From the NCBI RefSeq assembly GCF_003473485.1, contig NC_053046.1:9186001-9250000 (forward strand): a stretch of 64,000 nt of DNA, given 5' to 3'. The first letter of the stretch is position 1, and every line of letters begins with the position of its first letter. Both the position numbers and the translations under genes were made by a program. The stretch comes from Medicago truncatula. Its lineage: Eukaryota; Streptophyta; Magnoliopsida; Fabales; Fabaceae. Positions 1 to 10,978 of the stretch are shown here, piece after piece. The notes beneath the pieces are model-generated. The model did no database searches, was not told the origin of the DNA, and was given only the letters and a program-made list of their open reading frames with translations.

Positions 1-48
1 TTGGTGATGTTCTATTAGGAACCTCTGATATTTTCAATTTTGTTCTAG

Positions 49-1576
49 GAATGGTGGGGACACTCTTTATGTGACTGGTCTCTCTTCAAGGGTCACTGAG
101 AGAGACCTAGAGGAGCATTTCTCTAAGGAAGGGAAGGTGTGTATCATATTGATTATCTCCTCTTTTTCACTGTATAATAGTCCAATTTTCCTTCATCAGT
201 GATCCCCGAATCTTTGAATGAGAATGTCATGGGTTGATAACTTTATTAGGTTGCTTCATGTTTTCTTGTGGTGGAGCCCCGTACGCGTATATCTCGAGGT
301 TTTGCTTTTGTCACTATGGATACTGCTGAGGATGCAAACCGCTGTATCAAGTACCTCAATCAATCCATTTTAGAGGGCCGCTATATCACTGTTGAGCGGG
401 TAATGTGTATTTTAATTAACTAGTAGTTGATAAAACACTAGCGCTTTTCTTTCTTGACTTGAAGGTTTTGTGCTTACATTCAGAATGCATTGCATCAGCT
501 ATGTTGGCAGCAATCAAAGATGATCAGTTCATCCATGTCAACTTTAGTGAAACAACTTGATCAAATGCAAGCTTAAACAGCTAATCAAATGCGTCTGATC
601 AACTAAACATTAGCAATTATAACGTTCAACAACTTTACAACCTCAGCATTCACTTTCAACTCAACTAGCAATTATAATGTTCAACAACTTTACAACCTCA
701 GCATTCCCTTTCAACTCTGAACTAATCAACGGACATTATTCAACAACTTTCTAATCAGGCCTTTATGGTATCTCACACTTGGCATTGATCATTAGTGTGT
801 GGATATAACTTTATGTTAATCAAACTTTCTTTTAAAGGGCTCTTACTATAATTTGCAAGTGTTCATTTTTACAATTTAATACAACATGATGGATATACCA
901 GATGATTTAATCTGTTTTATGTTCAGCTTTACATGAATGATTGGTGCGAGTTTGTTTATATCAGTGTTGTCGATGGTGGATGGTGGTCCATGGCAGAGAG
1001 CCAAAATCCTGCCTTTTAGGCCGCTTTATGGTGCCTTCATAGTGGCTTATGGCAGAAAAGCTCGCAACATCGGGCGATATTTACCATATCGGAGAGGCCG
1101 AAATCCGCCACCACCGCCATGGCCCATATTCGACAACACTGATTTATATCAACAAAATTCTAAGGATGCAGTTTCTCTATTTATATTTCAGTCAAAGAGA
1201 AAGCGGCCAAGAACTCCCACACCTGGGCACTATCTTGGGCTGAAAAATACTAGAGACTATGGTAAGTGTGAGACACTTCTTTGAATCTTTAATATAATTT
1301 ATTACTTGTTTTATGAAATCTTATTGAACCTTTGTCTTCTGTTGTTCTCAAGGACCTCGTGGTGGTGACCGTGGAAGGCATCAGGGTGGATTTGGTCGTG
1401 ATGATTATCCATATCATAGGTCTCCAAGGCGTTCTCCGTATCGTGGTAGCAGGGATTATTCCCCAAGACACTCTCCTTATGGTGGAAGTGGAAGGTATAG
1501 GAGGGATAGGTCTAGGTCACCTCCTTATGCTCCATATGGTAGCCCAGATAGGAGGTATGCTCGTGGGCCTAGGTGA
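49..1576 (+). CDS. SR45a: SR45a-like RRM/SR-rich splicing factor, 3' part (5' end outside window)
   Basis: Nuclear pre-mRNA splicing factor of the SR45a/transformer-2 type with one RRM. Visible coding exons are 49-136, 250-399, 1192-1261 and 1353-1576; all join in frame across GT-AG introns. The RRM shows RNP2 (LYVTGL) in the first exon and RNP1 (RGFAFVTM) in the second, and ends at ITVER. The third exon encodes SKRKRPRTPTPGHYLGLK, the linker typical of SR45a proteins. The last exon is an Arg/Ser/Tyr/Gly-rich tail of about 75 residues ending in a stop at 1574-1576. That tail is shorter than I recall for Arabidopsis SR45a, so At4g35785-type relatives are an equally good label. Intron 3 of about 790 bp is much longer than intron 1. 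The start codon and N-terminal RS domain lie before base 1. Confidence 0.9.
400..1191 (+). other. Long third visible intron of the SR45a-like gene
   Basis: This intron contains a 55-bp tandem duplication (612-666 and 667-721, few mismatches). At about 960-1135 there is a GC-richer stretch full of CCATGG and GGCCG words that looks like a degraded inserted element. A reading frame with an ATG at 937 runs in the same frame through the acceptor into the third visible exon. In plant SR genes such long introns often carry alternative or poison exons; no cassette exon can be proven here. Confidence 0.5.
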
Positions 1577-2055
1577 TATTTTACATTAGTTTGTTTAGAT
1601 ATTTTAAGTTTGAAGAAGGAAAGCAAAAACTGTGTAATTGCTATGGTACTTTGACTGTTAGATTGTGCCTATAGGTGATGTATGCCCGTTTTGGAGGTAA
1701 TTTGCACTCTGCAAGTATTGATGTATCTTCAAGTACTTTGACTGTTAGATTGTGCCTGTATCGTTTGTTGATGACATTGGAGTTATATTATTATTTCCAA
1801 GTAGTGGAACTTTAGTTTTTAAGCCTAATAAGCGTTATGTCAGCGTTATACTGCCATATTTGCTCCACGTAACATGTCACGTAAGCAAATGACTGCCATG
1901 TCGACATGACCGTTAGAAGTTGGATGTCAATTTGACAGAGAAAGCAAATTTACGTGATTGATAATATAAAAAGATCAAAATTGTGGATTGGTCATGCAAG
2001 GAACCAAAATTGCATTTAAACCAATAATATATTATTGATTTTGTGGTAAAAAAAC
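1577..2055. other. 3' UTR of the SR45a-like gene and spacer
   Basis: AT-rich with no reading frame of note. A 26-bp sentence is repeated at about 1646-1671 and 1734-1759 (period 88) in the presumed 3' UTR. The stretch 1800-2040 looks like eroded MITE sequence. Confidence 0.5.
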
Positions 2056-2454
2056 ACTAGCGATATAATTCTTTTTTGAGCAATGTTATTTGAACATCAA
2101 TTTGGTTGACAACCATATTGACAATCATATTTTACAAAGAAAAGTATGTGTTGGCACAAAAACCAAAGCAATAGAGAGAAAATAAAAATATAATGTGAGT
2201 ATGAAAGAGAAAATTGTCACAAAAGTTGTTAGGAAATGGTTGTACAAATATTATTTCTCTGTTTTTTTTTTTTGCTTTTGCACCGATTTTCGACCCACTA
2301 AAGGTGGACGACTAATCCGGCTCATGCGTAGAGGTATGCGCACTGGCCAAGCGTTGTTCCTCTGGGAATCGTTCTCGGTATTCCCCGGATACGTCTTTGG
2401 AAGGAGTCCTTGCCACTGGAGCTCAAGCAACTTGGTTACTAGCGATATAATTCT
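2056..2454 (-). mobile_element. SINE-like retroposon with 17-bp target-site duplication, interrupted by a MITE
   Basis: The same 17 bp (starting ACTAGCGATATAATTC) stands at 2056-2072 and 2438-2454, a length typical of retroposon target-site duplications. Read on the minus strand, the insert begins right beside the 2438 copy with a tRNA-like head. A degenerate B-box-like word (GAACGATTCCC) follows, and the insert runs to an A-rich tail, seen on the plus strand as the T-run at about 2258-2274. A further T-run at 2072-2077 lies next to the left duplication. The 2078-2259 MITE therefore sits inside the poly(A) tail. The SINE assignment rests on duplication plus tail; the family is not certain. 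Confidence 0.6.
2078..2259 (+). mobile_element. Short TIR element (MITE), family with copies at 60.15 and 60.33 kb
   Basis: The ends are imperfect inverted repeats of about 35 bp built on TGTTATTTGAACA..CAATTTGGTTG at the left and AAATGGTTGTACAAATATT at the right. The interior matches the element at 60325-60494 in reverse complement nearly end to end, including the words AATAGAGAGA, TGTGAGTATGA and TTGTCACAAAAGTTGT. No protein is encoded. Confidence 0.75.
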
Positions 2455-3515
2455 AATGATATAACTATGAGAGTATCATTATTTTATGGGTTAATTATGT
2501 TTAAAGTCCCTATAAATAAGCGAGCTTCCAACATTGGTCCCTATTTAAATTTTAAATTTTTCATCCCCAATGTTTTTTTTCCATTTGTAAGTTTGGTCTT
2601 TGCCGTTTTTCAATGATTTTTTTATACAAGTTTAGAACATTACAAACGGCTCGTTTACTAAAATTTAGAATTTTTTAACATGAAATAAATTAAATTTGAA
2701 TTTTTTTAAAAGACAAAAGTTCAAAATAAAAGTAACAAAAATCTGGACGCAGGAATATAATTTTGAGATAATTTTTTTGCAGATAAACTTTTCGTGATGT
2801 TCTTAATACTTGTTACAAATGCAACTTTTTCAGTGAGTATAGCTTTTTTGGAATATTTATAGCGTCTTTTTTCTATAAATCAGTTTTTTCATCTTTACAA
2901 AATTTGAATTGTAAGATATAAAAAACTTTATATTGATATGAATAGCAGGAAAGTTCAATTAGAAGATCATTTAGTGGTAAAAGTGGACACGAGAACATAA
3001 TCAAACAAAACAATTTTGGTCTTGCACGCTGTACATAAACATGATGATTTTTCTCAGTCAGAGTGAAGACTTGGTTTTTAAGCGGTACAAGAGGTTTTTC
3101 TTTATAGAACTTGGTGTTGTCAATGATAAGCACAACTTTACCAGGTTCACTAATTTTAAAACTGTTGCAAAGGAGAGGGACGACGGCGGCAGATCTGTTA
3201 CTCACAAGTCACAAGTGAGATACGAAGAGAGAAGAGAGGGTGAAAAGAAAAACTTGCAGTTGCTGTTGGTGGTGGTGGTGCGAGTAAGACATGGAGAGGA
3301 AGAGAGAAGGATGATGGAAATTTAGTGTTGAGAGAGTACAGTAACAGTATGGTCTTCAAAAAATTTCAAATACTTCCAATGGTTAATATCTATTTTACAT
3401 GCCAAAAAAAAAAAATGTTAACTCCCCTAAAGAGGTTGCCCACCGTAGCCTTTGCCATTGATATTTGTCAATTAACTTAAATTGGATTTTCCTAACAAAA
3501 AAATATTTTTAAAAC
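2455..3515. other. Spacer with eroded repeat sequence, no gene recognised
   Basis: The stretch near 2490-2560 carries the phrase AAAGTCCCTATAAATAAGCG, typical of the ends of long-TIR legume elements, but no matching right end is found. The open frames at about 2873-3325 on both strands are low-complexity and match nothing I know. Confidence 0.5.
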
Positions 3516-3592
3516 TTTTTTTTTTTGTGATCGGAATTTGAACCTCAAACGTTGCATATTTTATGCATTGTACATGCCAAATGAACTTAAAA
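3516..3592 (-). mobile_element. tRNA-derived SINE fragment
   Basis: On the minus strand a degenerate B box (GGTTCAAATTCC) lies just before an A-run (plus-strand T-run at 3516-3526). The words TGCATAAAATATGCA and TTCATTTGGCATGTACA match the better preserved SINE at 30058-30200. The 5' part is missing. Confidence 0.55.
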
Positions 3593-3605
3593 TACAATAT
3601 TAATT

Positions 3606-5036
3606 GGCTTAATAGGTCATTTGGCCCCTTAATTAATTTCAAGTTTTCATTTTAGTCCCATAATTAATAAAACTCTATGTTTTGGTCTTTTAATTGTCTC
3701 TCCGTCGGTCAAATAAATCCCTGAAGTTAACTTTAACCCCAAATGTCTATAGTGGACCAATATTATAGATGGTCCATCATAGACCGTATTAATTTTTAAA
3801 TTTAAACAGTTTGATTTTTTTAAAGAGAATACTACCATTGAATTATGCAATACTACTTTATGATACGTAACAACACCTAATTTTATTTCCTTTAGTTCAT
3901 CTTCTTCCTTTGCCATTCTTCATAATTCAAGAGCACCTCCATCAATACTCATGAACAAGCAAGAAAAATTTCCAGAAACAAAAGTCAAAACAAACATAAC
4001 ATGATTAACCTCTATCTTTTAAATTCCAATTTCTTATCCTTTCGTTTCAAAGTCATCATTTTCTCTTGCTCAAATTTCTCTCACGTTTCCAATTATTCTA
4101 ATCATATTTTCCCTTTTCTCTTATTCTGAAATTTCCATCAAGTTTTCAGATCTACCTTCGTACCATATCTATGAAAGTTGCTACCTATTTCATTGAAGAA
4201 TAAGGTTTAAAAGAAAAGGCAAAACCACATAACATGAAGACCCATTTTAAGGAACCCATTAATGGCGTTGAAGCTACATTAAAGGTAAACAAGCATGAAA
4301 AAAAAATCTGTTTCACGAGGGTCAAAAATTCGAAGCAAATAATGGGTTTTGCTTGAGTTTTTAAGCCAGTTTGTGTTGTATTTTGGAGAAGAACATCAAG
4401 TTTTTCAAATAAGTGTTTTGAGATTTCTGTGGTGATGTGATTTTTGTATGGATACGGATTGAGAAAGTGATTTTATGATATGGGTTGGTGATGTTGTTCG
4501 ATTGTGATTTTTTTTTTCTTCCAGTTTTATTTTCTGCATAGAGGTTGGAGGTGATGAATGTATGAATATGATGATTTTAAAAAAATTATTTCTTTTTTTG
4601 GGTTTTTTTTTATCATGGGTTTTGTATGAATGTTGATGAATGTGGAGTTGAAGAAATTGAAACCCGTGTGTTTGATTTTGTAGTGGAGAAAATTGAGTTT
4701 CAATAAATTGTTTTGGAAAAAAAAATTCTGGAAAAGGTTGAACCTTTTGAACATGATGAAAGATGATGAAGATATGAGGAAGAAGAAGAGGGAAGAGAGG
4801 GAAGATGATGAAAAGTGAAAAAAATTAAGTGCTGATGGTTTACCATAGATATAATGGACATGCAATCAAATGGTTAAAATGATATAAAAAATATCTGACA
4901 TTAAGAAACTAACATAGTGGACCAATTTAACTAATGAACGTATAATTAAGTGATCGAAATGTAAATTTTTTTAATTATGAGACCAAAATGAAAACTGAAA
5001 ATTAATTAATTGGGGAATCAAATGACCTGTTAAACC
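3606..5036. mobile_element. Long-TIR non-autonomous DNA element (Mutator-like), copy 1
   Basis: The ends are imperfect inverted repeats of at least 100 bp: left GGCTTAATAGGTCATTTGGC, right the complement of GGTTTAACAGGTCATTTGAT, both followed by TTTTCATTTTRGTC. The interior is related in reverse complement to 53266-54592, sharing for example TTTGATTGCATGT and the CTTTTCATCATC tract. No transposase is seen; the minus-strand frame at 4527-4865 is low-complexity. I see no clear target-site duplication. The Mutator-like label rests on the long TIRs only. Confidence 0.65.
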
Positions 5037-5207
5037 TTAAATATCCAATTTACTAAGGTGACAACTAGGCTACCTATGAAAGAATGACAAGTAATTTACC
5101 CAATCAATACACATTAACCACATAAGCACAATTATCTTGACCCCACAAATAAATTGCTCATTTTCATTTGTTGGTGGATAAATTACCCACCATTCTTCAA
5201 AGGTAAT
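5037..5207. other. AT-rich spacer
   Basis: Nothing is recognised between the two neighbouring elements. Confidence 0.5.
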
Positions 5208-5995
5208 TTAGAAAAGGAGAAAACTTAGATGCAGTTCCCTGCATCCTGTAGGTGCTGTTCTCCAATCGACACATGACACGTCAATTATTTTGTCCACGTC
5301 AGATGTTAAGAGATTAACAGTAAACGTTTTGTTCAGTTACTGTTTCTTTCCATCTCCTCTTCAACTAACCTGATCTTCTCTTCGAGAATCAACATACCAC
5401 AGCCACGCACTTTCCCCCTATCGATCTTCCATACCTCCCCCTCTGTAGGGCCACCAACGTATGTGCATCAAAACATGGGACATGATAAAAGCCCAAACTC
5501 TTTGATATAGACAAAACATTGACAACTTATTCTTATATAATCAAACAAAATATCTGTCATGGAGGAGGGTTCAGTTTGTGCTGCAACGGTTTAAGAGGAA
5601 ATTTTACATACGCTCCTGCTTGGATTTTCTTAGATTCTTGTTTCTTTCCAAAATTTCAGCATATATGGTTTCTTCTTTCTTTTACTGTGTTGGTGTTTTG
5701 CTTTCTCTCTTGCATTGAGGGATCTGATTGTTATCTTAAAGTTTAATTACAGGGTGGGGTTTTGCCACTGTTAGTTCTTAGTAGTGATGATTTGACATCT
5801 ATGAGAATGTAGATTGTGATAGAACGCAGATGATCACAACAGTTGCGAAGACGAAACATTGAAACGGAAAGAAATTAACGGACGTTAAATCATATAATTT
5901 AATATAATTAAATATCCAGGTGTCCTATTTTTATTCGTGAACAGTAAAAACTGTGCCTATGCAACTGTACATAAGTTTTCTCCTTTAGAAAAAAC
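5208..5995. mobile_element. TIR element of about 0.8 kb
   Basis: The left end (TTAGAAAAGGAGAAAACTTA at about 5208) is inverted at the right end (TAAGTTTTCTCCTTTAGAA at about 5975-5995). Similarity continues inward for roughly 25 bp. The internal frame 5519-5746 has no recognisable domain. Confidence 0.5.
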
Positions 5996-6135
5996 CATTT
6001 ACTAAATATTACACAACTTAATACAATATCAATTTCTACAAATCTAATTTACTAAATATTACAAAAAATCACAAATTACATCAAAATAAATTTATTATTA
6101 AAAAACCAATTTTTTTTATTTAATCAAGAGCGAGC

Positions 6136-9100
6136 ATGGGGTCATTTGCAACAACAACAATGTTCAATTTTTCCACCCTTGTTCATAATCCTCAACCCCA
6201 AACACTCATCTTCTCTCCATTCCCTTCTTCCACACCTCGCAAGTTTCAATCTTTTCAACCTCTCAAATCCCCCACAAACCGCAACCTCTACAAAATTCTC
6301 TCTTCATCATACCAAAATGACAACAACGACAACGACGAAGAACACATCATCGGAGATTGTCTGGTTTTCGAAGAAGGCATTTTCGAAGACCCCATTTTCC
6401 CAACATCCGACAACAACCTCGTAAACAACAAAAAACCGAAACCAATTTCAAAGAAGAAAAAACAGACAGTGATAAAGTCCGAGAATCTTGTTCCTGGTAA
6501 ATGGAAAGAAGTTCAAGCAGGGATAAACATAACGAAGAAAGAACAGCCTAAGATAGCTCAAGAGATTGAGTTTAATAGTAAAGAAGAACGGCGTAAGATA
6601 GCTCAAGAGTTTGAGTTTAATAGTAAAGAAGAACGGCGTAAGATAGCTCAAGAGTTTGAGTTTAATAGTAATTTTATGAAGAAGAAAAGTGGGTTGGTTC
6701 ATTTGAGGGATATTGATTCGAACGAGTATAAAGCTTATAAAGAAGCTAAATTGGCTCAGTTGACGCCTTTGGTTCTTGATAAGGTTCCGAGTTTTTGTTT
6801 TGCTGAGAAAAAGAAGGAAAGAGAATTAGATGAATTGAGTGATGAGAGGGTAGAGGCTAGGAATCCTAGGTGGGCTGTTTATGGGAAAGGGTTGGAGGAT
6901 GTTAAGGAGTTTTTGAACAGTGAGAGTTATGATCCTGCTGCTAAGAAAATTGGAGGTAATTGGTATTTACAATCTGTTTTGGTTTTATTTTTGTTAATGT
7001 TGTCGAGGATTATTGTGACCTATGTAATAACTTCTAGTCTCTAGATTGAAGGCGTGTCAGGTGCCCCTGACACACAATGGTGTTAGACACAAACACACGT
7101 AGTTACGTTTGGTATCTATGCGTCGGTGTCGTATCCGATGCATGTTTCTGTATTGCTGCTTTGTAGATTATTGTGTTGGGTGTCTGACACATATTGGTGT
7201 TAGACACATACACATGTAGTTACCTTTGGTATCTACGTGTCAGTGTCATATCCGGTATACTTATCTGTATTGCTGCTTCATATATTATTGTTTAGGGTGC
7301 CGTTCATGTGCCTGACACATATCTGTGCCAGACATAGGCGCATGTAGTTACGTTTGGTTTCTATGTGTCAATGTCATATCCGGTATATGTGTCCGTGTTG
7401 CTGCTTCATAGATTATGATTTCTGCTTGTTAGATAACTTTTGGTTCTTTGCAACATGTTCTGATGTAGTGAAAATCAACTTCCTTGGTGATGTGTATTGA
7501 TATTTTAAAAAATAGTTGTGGTTTGCATTTGCTTTTAATTTATGGGAGCTTGTTAGTTAAAATAAATTTATGGGGAAAACCGCTTATAAGTTTACCAGCG
7601 CTTATTGAAAAGTTAAATGAGAGAACTTATGAAAAAGTTGAGATATAGAGGCTAGTTTTAATTTATATGAGAAGCTATTGTATTAAAAACTCATGGTTAT
7701 GTTGAGATTTTGTTTTAGTATTTCTCTTTAGATAAGTGTTCTTGAAGAAGTTTATCCAAAATGGCTCTTAAATTGGTGCTACTTCACAACCTTTGGTACT
7801 TAATGGATGGCAACATAAACAAAGAAATTTGATTGGGATAAAATGGATCATTTTTTCATTGGTGGTTGAGTTCGGGAAGATCTCCATTTTATCCGCTTTT
7901 GGTTCTCATTGTTTGCATATATCTGGTTTTTAAATGTTGGCATTTTGGTTTTCATTCTTTCATACTTGCCTGAATAGGTCTTCCTTTTTTGTTTACCTGG
8001 GAGGAGAGGGATTCGTTGAAAAAGAAAACGCCAGACTTGTCAGTTGCTACTTCAGTAAGTATTCCTCTAATTAATGACTGATATTTCATCATCTCTCGTT
8101 TTCCTTCGTTTGATGTTGAAGTAATTTTTTGTTCCACCGTTGATGTTGTTGAATAATCTTAGTAGCTGTTGGTATTGTAGTTGTTGAGTTATCTTAGTAG
8201 TTGCATTTTTTTCAACGTTGGAATCATGATAGAAGTGTAGGAGAAAAGGGTATTCACTTGTCTGTTACCTTTGGTTAATAATCTCTATATTTATGTTTTT
8301 AATGGATAATACTCATTTTTTGTAGGATAAATGGATTCCTTTGCACACTTTTGCTGCGAGCGGAGAATCTTTCCTTTTAGATACTTTGTTGCAGCATGAT
8401 GTTGATATTAATGCTATGGATAAGGTACATGAATACTAATTTCAACACAGAAGATTATAATGTGTTGAATCCTGTATTTAACTATTGTGATTTGTTTTAC
8501 TTTTTCAAGGATGGTTTGAGCGCTCTTTACAAAGCGATAATTGGAAGAAAGCTTGCCATAACCCATCTTCTCGTGAGAAACTTGGCGAATCCGTTTGTGC
8601 AAGATAATGTGAGTGAAAAATTGTGTTGTGCTGTCATAGTAGCATTCGTAAGCCTTTATTTGTTGATTTTCTTACTGCGATTTATATTTTGTGCTCTTCC
8701 TGCCCTCACTGGAAATTCATCGTTGTTATCATTACATCTTAGGCGCTTATAGCACAAACTCTTGTCATATAAGTGTTTATGCATACATTTTTTTTAGAAC
8801 AAAAAGATAAAGTCAAATCAAATTGTTGCATATAAGCTATAAACTGTTTTCATAAGCTATTCTGGGAGCTTATCGAAAAATGTTGAAAACAACTTATGGA
8901 CATATTTATAAGCTGTTTCCATATGCTCTTTTGAATAGTCTCACGAGCGTTTATGCTAATAGATAAGCTCAAATAAGTCAATCCAAACATGCCCTTAATC
9001 TATTAACATATAGTTATTATATCCTTAGTTACCTGTTGGTATCCTGATATTCTGTGCTGGAAACAGGATGGGGCCACCTTGATGCACTATGCTGTACAAA

Positions 9101-10404
9101 CAGCGTCTGCCCGAGCAATTAAAACACTCTTGTTTTACAATGTGGATATAAATCTTCGGGACAACGTATGATCAATTTTTCCAATCCTTAGCTTATCTAC
9201 CTCTTATTCTTTTGTGGACCAATGTTTGAGAACAAAATTCATTTGCTCTGTCTTAGGATGGCTGGACACCATTACATCTTGCTGTTCAGACTCAGAGACC
9301 TGATATAGTGGAGCTTCTGCTGATTAAAGGCGCTGATCGGACATTAAAAAACAAGGTAATTGTCTATTGATTTCCTATATTAATCTATCAATGTAATAGA
9401 ACCTTGCGTGGTAGATAATGTGGGTTGAATATAGATGCTTTTAATGGGTCATTGGTAAATATCAGTTGTCACTGATATTTAGCTATGAAGCACTGACGCA
9501 GACATTCAACGTTACACTGACACGTAGACATTGATAATAATTTAGAAAATAGAAGTGATTGTATTGGTGTCATGTTGGACATCATACATGCATTCAATCT
9601 GAAGTGTTGGTGCTACACAAGTATTTAGAAGATTTGTCCCGTCCTTAAGAACTGGTTATCTGATTTAAATGATAGGCTAAGAAATTGAGATACTTACTCG
9701 AGATTCTCTCTTTAAACAGGGACGTCTTAAAAGTTGTTAAAAACCATAGTCATTAAAAACCTATCAGTTGAAGAAAAACTTTCCGATTGTTATTTAGGAA
9801 TCATTAGACTTTGCCAATCACTTGCTTCTTTGTTGAACTGTTACGAATCTAGTCACTAGTCCCATGCTTGGATCAAAAAATTAATAGTTTCATTAAAATA
9901 TTGATCTTTAATAGACCGTGATGCATCGATTAGCCAGCATCAGTCCTTACCTAGCAGAAGTGACAAGGCTTGATTGAATTTGTTTTATTTAGAGTCGTGA
10001 TTGATGATTATATATATTTTTTTTGTTTAAAAGCTCTATGGAGTCTAGAGTATTGTTCAATTCGGTGTTGATTTTTAATAGGCATATCATAATATTTTGT
10101 CCGTGGTTTATAAAATTAGAAATACTCTTAAACAATGATTGATTGTTCAAAATATGTTGTCTAGCAGATTAATACTAGCCATTTCTTTTACATTGATATT
10201 TGAATTCAATTTATCTTTTGTTTGTCTCAGGATGGTTTAACTCCACTCGACCTTTGCCTTTACTCTGGTCAAAATGTCAGTACATATGAGTTAATCAAGT
10301 TGTTGAAACAGCTGCCTTATATAGACACGCCTGAGAGACGAGTTAATCAAGTTGTTAAAACAGCCTTAAATAGACACGCCCGACGGAAGTGGATAAGAAA
10401 ATAA
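6136..10404 (+). CDS. AKRP: Chloroplast ankyrin-repeat protein of the AKRP/EMB506 type
   Basis: Plastid ankyrin protein. In Arabidopsis the AKRP/EMB506 pair is needed for plastid differentiation and embryo development (family knowledge). Exons: 6136-6955, 7978-8054, 8326-8424, 8510-8608, 9067-9165, 9257-9355 and 10231-10404, giving 488 aa in one frame. The N-terminus is Ser/Thr-rich and transit-like. An acidic block ([12 protein letters not shown]) and a conserved [14 protein letters not shown] segment follow. Four full ankyrin repeats (about residues 300-431) are each encoded by one 99-bp phase-0 exon, then a final partial repeat ([13 protein letters not shown]). The ATG at 6136 opens the long first exon. 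Length fits AKRP (about 435 aa, recalled) better than EMB506 (about 315 aa). Oddities: 45-bp repeats in exon 1 and a 52-bp duplication near the stop. The paralogue choice is uncertain. Confidence 0.9.
6550..6672 (+). repeat. In-frame 45-bp tandem repeat in AKRP exon 1
   Basis: Units at 6550-6594 and 6595-6639 and a third partial unit from 6640 repeat the peptide [15 protein letters not shown]. The only residue change in the repeated core is I to F in the first copy. Confidence 0.95.
7055..7415 (+). repeat. Three tandem copies of a ~117-128-bp unit in AKRP intron 1
   Basis: The landmark TTGCTGCT recurs at about 7153, 7270 and 7398. Each unit also carries CTGACACA, AGACACA, GTAGTTAC and TGTCATATCC-like words. 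Related GTGTCAGACACC wording occurs at about 50250-50330 and 9460-9550, so the unit is probably derived from a dispersed element. Confidence 0.8.
8743..8999. repeat. Intronic MITE rich in AAGCTTATAAGC-type words
   Basis: The left end GCGCTTATAGCACAAACTC and right end TAAGTCAATCCAAACATGCC match, in reverse order, the element at about 36645-36965 in the kinase gene. It lies inside an AKRP intron and does not touch the exons. Confidence 0.6.
10290..10382 (+). repeat. 52-bp tandem duplication in the last AKRP exon
   Basis: GTTAATCAAGTTGTTRAAAC starts at 10290 and again at 10342, followed in both by a TATAGACACGCC or AATAGACACGCC word. Because 52 is not a multiple of three, the second copy is read in a different frame from the first. 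Confidence 0.85.
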
Positions 10405-10846
10405 ATAAAACTTTTGAAGATCTGGAACAAGTAAGTGAAGAATAGCCATTGCTGAGTTTTTCATGGCAGGTAGCAAGCAGCTCTTCAGCATATGGAAACT
10501 TTAGCTTTAGGACAAGGATGCTATTGTATTAAAAAAAATGCATTCAAAAAATATGATAGGGAAGTAGACTTTTTTGCATTAAAAAAAAAAAAAAAGAAGA
10601 AGGAAAACGACTTGCCATTTTTTAAAAATAAAAATGTGATTTCAAATTTGGACGCCAAACCAGAAAAACGTGAATTTCGTGAAAATAAATATGTGAATTT
10701 TTTAAAGTATAGAGGTAAGAAAAGTTTCTCACTAGCAAAGGGATAGTAGACCTTCTAACACTCCAAACAATTCAACTTGCAATCGTGTATGGAACACATA
10801 CATCATTAAATGAATAAACATAAAAAGTAAATTTTGTAGTTAGAAT
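10405..10846. other. 3' region of AKRP, no gene recognised
   Basis: The Lys-rich frame at 10492-10746 arises from A-runs and is not supported as a gene. Confidence 0.5.
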
Positions 10847-10910
10847 TCACCCCGGTCCCTGCATATAATAATGCATTGTCCTTCCAACTGAGTTATGCTC
10901 ACGGGACTCA
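10847..10910 (-). mobile_element. Truncated tRNA-derived SINE
   Basis: The minus strand reads CCCGTGAGCATAACTCAGTTGG (A-box region), then TGCATTATTATATGCAGGGA, matching the 5' half of the SINE at 30058-30200. The 3' half and tail are lost. Confidence 0.6.
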
Positions 10911-10978
10911 TTTTTTTGTTGATAACATTGACTTAATTATTAAATTCAACAACACGAGAACATAAATAATTAAATTTT

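Noticed and set aside
937-1284. Stand-alone 115-codon gene
   Set aside because: It is intron sequence running into an exon of the SR45a-like gene; kept only as a note on intron retention.
2195-2464. 89-codon frame
   Set aside because: It lies entirely within the MITE/SINE insertion.
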